Shown here: positions 46,517-58,500 of the stretch, piece after piece
Layout of the letters: each line of letters starts with the position of its first letter
Position numbering within the stretch: position 1 is the stretch's first letter
Assembly (NCBI RefSeq): GCF_963676685.1
Contig: NC_092344.1
Location: 46,646,830-46,710,829 of the forward strand
DNA from: Mytilus edulis
Lineage: Eukaryota > Mollusca > Bivalvia > Mytilida > Mytilidae
DNA: 64,000 nucleotides
Direction: 5' to 3'
Translations under genes and position numbers: made by a program
Notes under the pieces: generated by a model
The model's database searches: none
What the model saw: only the letters and a program-made list of their open reading frames with translations
Told to the model about the DNA's origin: nothing

Positions 46517-49500
46517 GTAAGAAGATTTATGTTTATGCTGTTCCTAGTTTTCTCTATACTGTTGCTAAGACAAAAACGAGATGGACCCACGGAACATTGA
46601 ATTGATGCCGATAGATTTTGCCGTACCAAAAAAATAGAAATTTTATCCCATAATATTTTTAACACTTACATGATTTCGTGTTTTTTTCAGTCAAATATTG
46701 TATGTTTTTTTTTTATTAAAGAAAGCAAAAAACAAACCCCAAACAAACTAGAATTGATCATTTAGACAAAGATATAAATGCAGAAATCTCCAACTCGGAT
46801 GTTTAGAAATTGGACCCAGTTTATTCGTTTGAGGGTACAACTCTCCAGCAAGGAGCTTCTTTTTTTCTGTATTGGATGTAAACTTAAAAATGAAATAACA
46901 AGAAAACCGAACTGCAGGAGAAATCCAAAACGGAAAGTCCTTAATACAATTTCAAAACGAAATACTCAAACACTTCTAACGAATGGAAAACGACTGTCAA
47001 ATTCCTGACTTTTCACATGTATTTCTTTAATTTGAAAATGGTGGATTCGACCGGGGTTAATAGCTAGCTAAACCTCTCACTTGTATGACAGTCGCAATAA
47101 AATCCATTAAATTTACAACAATATGTGAGCAAAATAAACAGATTAATAAGGTAAAAACGTCAAAAATTGGGATACAGCAGTCAACATTGTAACATAATCT
47201 TAATCACTATAAAAACGAATAACTGTACATAAAAAAAAATGAGAGACTATACTTCAAAACTGATCATAGCACATAAGACAGTGTCGGGATGTATAAGTAC
47301 CGATCACATCTCAGGTCACGGCCGACACTCGGCTAACCGAGAGTTTGGTCGGTTAATCTATATTGAGTATGCGGCTATACCGGCGGTTGGTCTGTTAATC
47401 GGGTTGGCTAAAGTCTGTTAATCAGGTGTTATCGAGAAAATCATTGCAAGATCAGTATGTTTCATTGTATAACTTTTTAACTATATTTATATCATAAAAA
47501 CTATTTATGTCTGACAAAACGATTTGGAGGACTGAATCCAGTGGTGTAATTAATTTTTTTTTCTAGCTTCAATAAACGATCTATAAAATGAAAAGGCGAG
47601 TTACTCATCAGTAAATTTATACACATTTTACACACACAAAATGTACACAAAAATGACAAGTTGGTTGAGTTTACTTGCATGCAATATTTTGAACATCGAT
47701 AAAAGACAGGCATTATGTTTGTTTACCATAATAACATGAATATGTGAAAAATCTACACGAAAAACTGTATTTTGGTGACATAAATCAATTTTTGATAAAA
47801 ATGTGGTCTGTTAATGGGTCGGATGTATAAAACTCGGTCTGTTAATTGGTCTGTTAAGAGTTATGAATGACACTACAAGCATAATTTAATTGCTATATGG
47901 GGTGTTATCTGAATAAAGTGATAGACTCAGGATTAGTGGCTAGAATATATGGAAACAACACATGAACAATGAAACATAAGTTTAGACAATGGAATCTGAA
48001 AATTGATAGAAATGGTTCCAAAAAGTGTAATATCAAAGTAATATTAATTTCAAAAGACAATACATACCGGAAATAAACTCCTCATAGATACCAGGATTGA
48101 AATTTTATATTTACGCCTTATATTTACGTAAGACAGGCGTTTCGTCTACGAAAAACTCATCAGTGACAAAAAAAATGTTTAAAAGGCCAAATAAAATACG
48201 AAGTTGAAAAGCATTGAGGAAACACAACTAATACCGGCGTCACACATCAGTGTATAGCACTGGCGTGTTCAAAATCATTTACGCTGCCAATACGCTAGTA
48301 ATTTTGGATGCATTTAACCTGTCAATCATATTTGTAACGTGTGCAAAACGAGCTTTAAGCGTGTATTGGACGTACTAGAAACGTATGTTGGCGTATGTTG
48401 TATGTTTTTTTATGCTGCATACAAATTTCCTGGAATTGTAGCGTTCATCAAGCGTATTTACTTTCCTTCATTGGCTAGAGGAATAGGGGGAGGGTTGATA
48501 TCTCATAAACATGTTTATCCCCGCCGCAATTTTGCGCCTGTCCCAAGTCAGGAGCCTCTGGCCTTTGTTAGTCTTGTGTGATCTAGTATACATATTTTTT
48601 AAGGGGCCAGCTGAAGGACGCCTACGGGTGCGGGAGTTTCTCTCTACATTGAAGACCCATTGGTGGCATTGGCCTGCTCTATGGTCGGGTTGTTGTCGCT
48701 TTGACACATTCCCCATTTCCTTTCTCAATTTTACCTTTGTATTTCGACGTACTACAAACTTATGCAACGCGCTTGCATGGAACGATTGCTAAGCGTTCCT
48801 ACGGCATGCAACTAACGTATACCGACTTTGTCAATTTTCTCTGTACGTTTGGTGCACGCCGGTCTATACGCCAATGTGTGACGCCGGCCTAAGATAATCT
48901 ATTCCTGAGGTAGAAAAGCCTTAGTATTTCAAAGAAAACGCATGGAATTTAACCATCTGCATTTCAACACATGACAGATTCATAGATGTTACAGACTTTG
49001 AACAGTCAAAAAAAAATAAGGCTGATTGATAACTTGGCGTAAATAATAAATTCGTGCGAATTCGAGCGGCCAATCAGTCCATATAACGCTATATTGAAGT
49101 GACGCACCCTTCAATGAAATGCAAAGAAATAAAATTAAAATAAAAGTTCTCTTTCTATAAGGATACTGTTGCATAGTATTGTAATTTTTTCGTCACAAGT
49201 ACATCTCATTTTTTTCAATGTGAAAATATAAACTAAAGGTAGTAAGACTATTGTCGTGGCTAAATAACTCTTAACTGACACGATTTAAATTGTCCAACCC
49301 ATTAACAGACTGTATTCCCCTAATATTCATTAAAATGTGGTATTACTTGAAACTTATATAACAATTATGAAATATTTATCAATGACAATTATTTTTTTAG
49401 AACCAAAGTACTATTTTGTGTCCTTTAAATCATATATAAAAATGTTTTTTAGCCTTTTATCCAAAATATTGCTATGCGTACAAGCATAAAAACCACATAC

Positions 49501-52500
49501 TTGCGAGACGCCTTTTCGTTTTACTTAAAACTGCGCAGGCTATGCATTTTTTCCTGGTGGAAAATGTTCTATGATAGATATCATTTTGTCAGACACTTTT
49601 CTTTTTTTTGATGTGGTTCTCATAATATGGAAAAAAACTGTATATTTAACAGAGTTTAACATTAAATTGTGAGTTTTACTCTTAACAGACGTATAACCAA
49701 CCCGATTAACAGACCAACCGCCGATATAGCCGCATACTCAATATAGATTAACCGACCAAACTCTCGGTTAGCCGAGTGTCGGCCGTGCAGGTATATAATC
49801 AAAAGAAGGAATAAACAATTTTGCTGAACCAGATGTACACCAATGTCCGGTCGGAATGTGTTAAGATTGTCAGTGGGATGACTATCCACCAAACACCAAA
49901 GACTGAAGTAGACAATAGGTAATCAGCGTATTGCTACAACAAGAAGTACTCATACTGATTTTTAATAACATTAAACAGCACAAAGTTTGCTGTAGCAGAT
50001 ACCGATTTCAACAAGTAATGTCTCTTCAGTGACGCTTGAGGCCAAAATATTTGTTAATCTTTAATTTATTCATTGTATGAAGGCCTGGTATAAACATATA
50101 CGACCAAAAATATCGTCCATCCAGAAAAAGGTGAAATCAGAGCTGTATATATAATTATATAATATATAAGAACAAACCGATAAATAATCCGACAGAAAAG
50201 CAACAGAATTGCTACACAAAAAGGTACTTATCATCAGAAAAAATTAGCCATGATTGTAATGATATGAAAGTTAACAACTCCAGCATTGGAAAAATGTCTT
50301 CGACCTCAATACAGGGATAGGAAAGGGATATGGTTTCCAATTAGGAGCACTTGAGATCAACCTCGGCATTGATTTTGTTCGTTTGTCTTTTGGTCTGTTT
50401 TTAATGAGCCAAATCACGTTGTCAGTTTAGGTTTTGACTTGTGAGTTTGAAATGTACCTGTGGTATCTTTCGCCTTTCTTTTGTTCCAATTGCAAATACT
50501 AAATGCCTACTTGTCTGCTTGAATATTGTTGTTTGTATGAATCCGAGCATTATAGAAACTGAACACTCAAGGGAAGGGGCACCTACTATATAATGAATGG
50601 TAGGGATGAACCCCTGGATAATGTCACTATTTTCAAGTGTAGATGCGTATAACTACGTTTAAAAAAACCTGATTCCAATTATAGAATATTACTGCCACTG
50701 TTGACAAGGAAACAATATTTAGATTGCGTCCTATCTGACATGTTTAGTGTTTTAATGAGATACATATAGGCAAATATATACTTAGTATTCTAAACACATT
50801 AACAATTAATTTATTCTAAATATGAATTATGTAATGTATTATATATTGATTTTAGGTAAACACAACCCTACAGTTCCAGGTATTTTAAAATGAAAGTAAA
50901 ACCTTCGAATTGAATATTTACCATGAATTTTGATCACACAGAAAACGTAGCAAATTCTCATTTAAATGCAAGTTTAAAGCTTTGATTATTACATCATATG
51001 ATGTATATATGAAGTTATGTATAAATAGAATACATGCAAAAATGTCTTATGGTGCCAATAGAAGATAAAAGACTACAGCATGTCACGATCGACCTTATTA
51101 ACTCTTATGGTTGAAGGGAATGTAGAATCGAAAGAAGGGTTTGAATAATAGAAATGGCAATGTGCCTTAAGTTTTTGTTTAGATAATTCAATGGCACAAA
51201 AAGGTTTTACACGATCACCAATCGTATAACTGTTAAATATAGGTACATGTTCATGGGGAATGGGTGCTGCGTGATCTTTCAAAACAAAATAAGCATTCTA
51301 AATGTATTTTTTTGGATTACACTCAACGATTTGTCAAACGTTTTAAATACGACAGTCGCATAAAAGTCTTAAAAAGTTTCATATTTTTATTTTGTTCTTA
51401 TATAAGAGAAACTCTTTTAGAATTAAAGGGCTGTTTTCCATAACTTGAAAAATTCGTTTACATGAATTTTTAACTGCCTTTGTATTGTAAGGTGATTCCT
51501 GAACAATTTTCAAGTCTTTTATTCGTATGTTATTACAATTTTAGAGAAGGATCAGACATAACAGACGGAGATATTATCGCTATAGTTGTGATGCTGACAT
51601 TTACAGCAGGTATCCTGATTTTGGACGCGTATTTCATTTTTGAAAACGGACAGCATTCAAGAAAATTTGTACGTTGATCAGTGTTTTGAAAACATAAATT
51701 TGAAAATAATAATTATTTGATATAATAATATCGTCAACAAATTACAATCGATAAAGACTTAGAAAAATACTAGTAACCACTTTCATATCAAAAACTTTTC
51801 TTATTTTTCTGCCTGTCCAGTACGTTATACTCTCTTTTATTTTTTAATGATGTACAAAGGCAGGTTTTATTTTTCTTTCATTGTCCTTTTTATTCATTAT
51901 TTTTTAATAACTATGTATAGAAAAGTGCAAATTTATTTTTTGTAGAATGCAAAGCATGAATATACAGTCAAGAAAGAAGACGTTGTTTTGGTTAAAAGTA
52001 TGGACAACAAATAAATAATGTTGCCTTAAACTGAACACGAAACTTATATATCAAAAACATGTATCTTGCTCACGTATTCTGCAAAAAAGAAGATTTAGAT
52101 ACATTCAAAAGTAAAAGGATATGATATAAATACAGTTGCACTCCTTAGACATCAAAATGTAAAGAATGAATAAAACCATAAGAAACTGTCAATGAGACGG
52201 AAATCCTTCCACATCCCAAAAAAAATAAAATAGAGTAAAATAATATATTAAAAACAGATAACAAGGTTAATGTCAGTATTAGTCTTTAACAATATAATAG
52301 TTTCCATCTAATTTGTCGAGCTTTTAATCGCCTTATATAGTCTCTATATAAGTTGTGACTCCTTTTTTTCTTCTTCTGTGATATGACATATGATAAAGAT
52401 AGGAGAAACGAAAGAAACAATACAAATACACTAACAACAAAAAACTGACACGATCACAACCATAACCTTAACAATCAAGATTTAGCCTCGTGTCTTTGTG

Positions 52501-55500
52501 AAAGAAAAATTACAGGAATGTACCCCGACTCTGACATCCTTCGCATATCCAAAGATGGTTGTAAAATATGTTTTGTACTACATTGGTAACTTTAATGTAT
52601 CAAATGTTTTCTTTATGTGATTGTATTCTTGTGATGATTTTTTTTTTGATTTTTTTTGTTGCTGTTATTCCTAACATTTATTTTTTTACATGTGGAGCAG
52701 GATCTACGTACCATTCCGGAGCACGTGATATCACCCCCAGTTTTTGGTTGGGTTCGTGTTGCTTAATCACTATGTTGCGTCATGTGTACTATTAATTATC
52801 TGTCTGACTTTTTCTTTGTAAGCCATGGCGTTGTCAGTTTATTTCGATCTATGAGATTGACTGTCCCTCTGGTATTTTTTACCTCTCTTTCAGCTTTTTA
52901 TTGGATGAATTATTTCATTGAAAATTCTAAAGTCTTGTAGAACGACTTTTAAACAAACATTTGAACTATATTTGAACACGGTATGATTTAAGGTTTAATT
53001 CCATAGCAGTGTATATCTATATCATCGTTTTACTAAGCCAGGAATCTGTCGGTCTCTGTCGTGTGGATTATTCCTAAATTGAGACAGCAATGATAAAAAA
53101 AAAAAACGACCGCCAGGTTAGGGAGCTAATTGTGCTCTCACAAACATGTTTTACCATATTTATTCTTTATAGCCAGCAACACAGTCTCTAAATTGCTAGG
53201 AATCAAGAAAAGAATTTATGATTTTACAGAACTCACCGTCAAATATATGCCACAACACATAAGTTCCGAAAGAAAAATACATTTAAAACATAACACACAC
53301 ATATGAAATTAGAACTAGTGTTCCAGGTTGTCTCGATTTGAACAGATTTTGGTGAGTTTGTTTTTGTCTAGTGTGTTGCAAATGTTATCATTACACTAAA
53401 ATTTACTCTTTGCAGTTTTTGACAAAAGTATATGTGAATACACAAAAGGCATAGAACCTAAAGCTCTTGTTTCAACGTGTATGAAAACTAAACAGTGGAT
53501 TGATTGGAAGCATATTCTTCCTCAAAGTAATCTGGACACAGGTATAATGACTTTCTCATTTTATTTTGTTTGTAAGCCAAAATGCACTATTTGTATTGTT
53601 ATGTTACATACTTCAAATGGAAAATTCTGATAAAGTTTATATATGTATATGTTAGCGGCAATAAGTGAAATTAGGCATTAAGCTTAAATCCTAGGCAATA
53701 AGCTAACGCCTAGGCATTAAGTTATTGCCTGAAATTTTCAGGCATTAAGCTTATTTCCTGAAATTTGATGATGATTATTCATCCTATTGCCGAACATAAT
53801 TTTAGGCAATAAGTAAACTCTGGAATTTATACATATTTGGTGATTTATTCTTGATATAAAGTCGTTTCTTAATTATATTTCTAATAATACATGCACACAT
53901 TCATTTGACAGATCTTCAAAAGTAAGTTTAATTAGTAATTTTAACAGTTAAAAAACAGAATTAACTCAAAGTTTTTTCATGTTTTTGTGGTATTACAAAA
54001 TATTAAAAAGATTTAGAATTAAAAAAAAGAGATTGCATCCAATACAAAAGGGGGCAATTCTATAGAATAATTATAATATCTATTTGAACATTTGTACACT
54101 TCACTAGTCGAGCTGGTTTGAACTGCTCAAAAGTAGACAAAATTAAGATATGATTTTTTGCACACACCATTTTCCATTTTTTTTTTATTTGATAAGTAAA
54201 TTTTCTTTGTTATTAAACAGTTCCACAACTTGTGATAACACAATGATTTCAACATAAATTCCTATCACGTTTTCATATTTTTAAACTATTATTTGATGCG
54301 TTTTAATATAAATAACATATTTTATTAGTGATTTTATTTCCGGTATCTTGTGAACAGTTGTCTCATTGGCAATCATTCCACATCTTCTTTTTTTTATATT
54401 AAGGATGAAACTGGGCCCTGAAGTTTTGCATCAGAAAAATCATACTTTTGAAGTAATAGAATAAAATATTTGAAGTACTCAGGATGCATATGAAAGATGT
54501 ACGTTTAGACGTTACGCACGGTAATGCGTTCGGATTAAAATTACGTTAGTATATGATTTAAGAACAGCAACCATTTGCCTATACAAAATAAAATCACCAA
54601 CATCCATATATCTACAGAAAGTCCCGGACATGTTTTTCTTCTTTTAAGTTAATTCTATAAATTTTTGCACCATAAATTTATTTTATTGAACACACAAATC
54701 TTACTTTTACGTTAAAAATTGCATGTCCGGCGTAACATTACAAATTAAATAAAATGCATTTTACTATGTTCCGTTGTAATTTTGCACATAAAATCTGCGA
54801 AATTTAGAATATCAGCTTCCTATTAGATTTATATCATAACATCATACCCGTTTTTTGGTATTGGCTAAAACTTGAAGCGAGCCTTCAACGAAATATTCAG
54901 CAGAGGAACCTGTCTTAATGTGTTATGAGGAAAGTTTATCAACATTTCAGTTTTATTATTATCCCTATAAAGTAATAAAATCATATTAAAACTATACTCA
55001 ATAGAAAGTTCTGAAAAAGATAAACATTTCCAAAGTTTCAAATGTAAAAAAAACCTTTTTCTTGAAGCAGAATTTTAAAAAATCGAATGTCTAGCCACTA
55101 TGTCCAAACGTAATTTTTGTCCATTCCTTAGGTGAAACATGTTGTATAAATACAAAATGTGCATTTATAATACAAAACTAACATATTTATAAGATACAAA
55201 CTATAAGTTCATACAAAGGGCTAAATGAGTCGGGTGTTTTCACAAACATGATGACTTTACACTTTTTTTCGGAAAGCATTCCCTATGTCTAGCCATTATG
55301 TCCAAGGGCGTCATTTTGACGTTTCTTCAAAGTGACGTCTTTTATACAAATACACACTATTTACGAACTGTTTAGGCAATTAAAATGATGCCGGAAATGT
55401 TCATTCCAAAATGGTCTGCTGAATCAAAATAACACTCAGATTAGAAAAACACACAAACATAAGGAATAAACCCTTTATAGACAAAGGGGGATGGGCCGAG

Positions 55501-58500
55501 GGATAATTTCTTATGGACAAAAGTTTTCACGCAAATCTAAAACACCTTTATAGATTAGAAACCGATTAGTATCCGAGGTACAATGGTCTTATAATTTTTA
55601 AAGAATTAAATAAATACGTATTTGTAAAATAAAACCATCAGTGATAAAAAGATAGAGAAATAGTTTGAAAACTCGCACAGACACATACAAATATTGGACA
55701 AAAGTAAGTTCAATCTAAAAAAAAAAAGGTTCATTCTCATTTATCCAACTTTTTAAAATTATAGGTAGTACAGGTAAAAAAAAAGTTGGATAGATGAGAT
55801 CAAAGGTAATCAAGAACAAAGGGGTTTTCAATTAGATTTTTGTTTGAATGACAGGTGAAAAATAAGACTGAAAATTATACCCGGATTAAATTTTCTGTAG
55901 TATTATTTAGCATAGCATGTTAAAATGTGCAACTGATATTTAGTTAATGTAATGTAAATCATTTGAAAGTATTTTTAAGTTTTTTAACCCTCAATTAAAA
56001 TGTGAATTGGATAGAAAAATATCAGTTGCACTTTTATTCATGAAGAGATTTGTCAATGAGATGGAGCTTTTTTTTGGGTAATAGATCCTCTTCGTTCATT
56101 TTTTTCTGATCTTCTGACCAAATGATCCAAATAAGACAAAATATAAGATGAATGTAACGGTTCCTGACTTGGAGCATGTATATTTTATAGTTAAAGTGTC
56201 AGGTTTTAAATTTTTTTTATGCCGAACTCTCTCCATTAATTGTCTATGGTATGTTAAAATGATTGGATGGATCTTAACAGCAGAAGACCAATAACGAGAA
56301 AATCCAAATCATACAGTATAAGGCGAAACTAAACATTTCAATAGTCCTAGGCCAGGATTTCATGAACGAAAGGCGTAATTACGGTTGCCCTGGTAGAGGG
56401 TCCATGGGGAAGCTCAGAAGCTCCTGGGTTTCAACAATTTAGCATCAAATTATGAAGAAGCCAGACTACTAAATATCTCTCTATTTTAGATCAGATTCTG
56501 GTTTCTTTAAACAACACAATTCAATTCAATTCAATGTTTTATAAAAGTCTCATGATAAAAGACAAACAAACACTGAAGTATAAATTTAAAGTTCGTTCGT
56601 TTTAAATATTGTAGGCTTTAATGTGGAATACATGATTGAATATGGAAAATTGACTTTATTGTACAAGTGCTAAATTAAAGCAATCATGTCACTGTCTAGT
56701 TCCGATAGGTGTTGTAGGTGGTATATGAATAAATATGGTGATTGAACTTGATGGCAAAATGTAGGTCTGATGATGTAACTTAGTTATTAACTAATGGATA
56801 TTGAAACAATATGATACTACCAAAAGCTATCTAGATTGGGAAGTAAAAATACTATACCACATACATGTTACTAGTATAAATGCAAATTAACGCCAAACCT
56901 CAAATGAACAAATATTACTGATTTGTGGGTTTCTTCTATATAAATGATGAAACATTTATTTATTATTTAAAATATACAAAATTTGATTTAAAAATAAAAT
57001 GTAACAAGTTTAATATCGCCTATTTTATATACATCTTTTTAAAACAATATGAAAACATACAGGAACAAATTTACTGTCAAATTTTAGAAAGACACCTTAT
57101 TATTACTAAACAAACAACCCAATAAGTAACAAAAATAAAAAGTTGGCTAAATGAGAATACCTTATTTTAAAAAGTTGGATAAATGAGAAGACACCAAAAA
57201 AAATACATTTCAACTAAAATCCTTATAAAAAGAAATATTGCTGAATTATTATATGACCGATTTTTATGAAATAAATACCATAAGTGTTAATTTTCAATTT
57301 GTCAAAAAAATGTTCAGCTATATTTTTTTTTCATGTGTTCCTCCGGGAGCAAGATTTTTTTAAAGGTTGCTATGTATCCTATCCAAAATAAAATTGGAAA
57401 CATTTGCATTTGTTTTCATCTCATTAATGTTACAGATCAGAAAATAAAAACGATTCTTACTTAATTGCCTTATACATGATAAATTTTGAAACATTTCTTC
57501 AGCTTATTGTATTTATTTGATAAAAGTCGATTGAGTAGGTTCTCCTCTCTTGATAACAAAATGTCAAAGTTAGTATACATGGCGTCACATTTGTCAATTA
57601 TACATGTTACGTCTTGCGACGCAATACCGTGCGTAACGTCTATATATTTAATTCTAACTTTTTACAATAAAATTCTAATATAAAACGTATTTATATTTTT
57701 GTACTTACATTTTTTGTTTCAAAGAGTTTAAATGTACAATTATAATATCAAACTTATTTATTACCATTAAATTTAAAAAAAAAAGTATTTTCTAATATTG
57801 AATCGTTTTTTTTTTATTAAAGTTGTTGTTTTAATTTTTTTACGCCAATATTCCGGACAGCGGTTAAAACATCCTAGCAAAGATAATCCTCAAAGATAAA
57901 GCTCAGATAGCTTCGATGTGCATGCTGAGACATGTCGTAAGTCGGTCCTTACATTATCATAATTTCTGTCCTAAGAATGTAATCTTATAGGACCATTCTT
58001 TGAACAATTTTATTTACTCGCATTTATATTTTAGGCATTAAGCTTAATGCCTGCACACACTTTTCAGGATTTAAGCTTAAATCCTAGGATTTAAGACTAA
58101 TGCCTAACATCATTTAGGCATTAGACATACTGCCTAGGCGTTAGCTTATTGCCTAGGATTTAAGCTTAATGCCTAATTTCACTTAATGCCGCTAACATAT
58201 ATAAACAGAATAACAAAATAAGTATTACAAAAAATGTTGATCAATAACATGCAGAGCAAGTCACACCGCATCTTCTTAAATCTGTTAAATGAAATTGTAT
58301 AATGTATTTCAAAACTATAATAAAAGTATATTTTTAACACAAACTTTACAAAACCTCTCAAAATATTAATATTTTCAAAACTATGTGAAAATAATTTTTA
58401 AGTACAAGTACTTCATATTTACTCATGGGTATAAATATAGCAATTTAAAAGAACACACAACACTCCTCTCCAGATGTGAATTATGTCTTAAAATTTCTAG

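Larger units (their letters stand above)
48073..48945 (+). mobile_element. SINE-like family D copy, split by a nested MITE
   Basis: The first part 48073-48231 (CTCATAGATACCAGGATTGA ... GAAGCATTGAGG-type blocks) and the second part 48892-48945 (CTAAGATAATCTATTCCTGA ... AAAAGCCTTAG) are adjacent in the 26.2-kb copy. The intervening 660 bp is a separate insertion. Confidence 0.75.
47317..49787. mobile_element. 2.47-kb DNA transposon with 91-bp TIRs and 5-bp target duplication
   Basis: The left end 47317-47407 and the reverse complement of 49697-49787 differ at one base in 91. Ends read CACGGCCGACACTCGG. CAGGT flanks both sides (47312-47316 and 49788-49792). Subterminal GGTCTGTTAA motifs recur at about 47805-47870 and 49305. 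No transposase recognisable, so non-autonomous. It lies in intron 1 of the pseudo-RING gene and carries nested repeats at 48.07-48.95 kb. Confidence 0.88.

Noticed and set aside
48339-48892. Several frames of 63-99 codons on both strands
   Set aside because: All lie within the nested MITE and family E repeat.
51991-52014. Stop codon a few codons after exon 3 of the pseudo-RING gene as proof of a pseudogene
   Set aside because: A GTATGG donor just before it restores the phase of the paralogue and leads to an open exon 4 and a 20-bp exon 5, so splicing is the better explanation; not proven.
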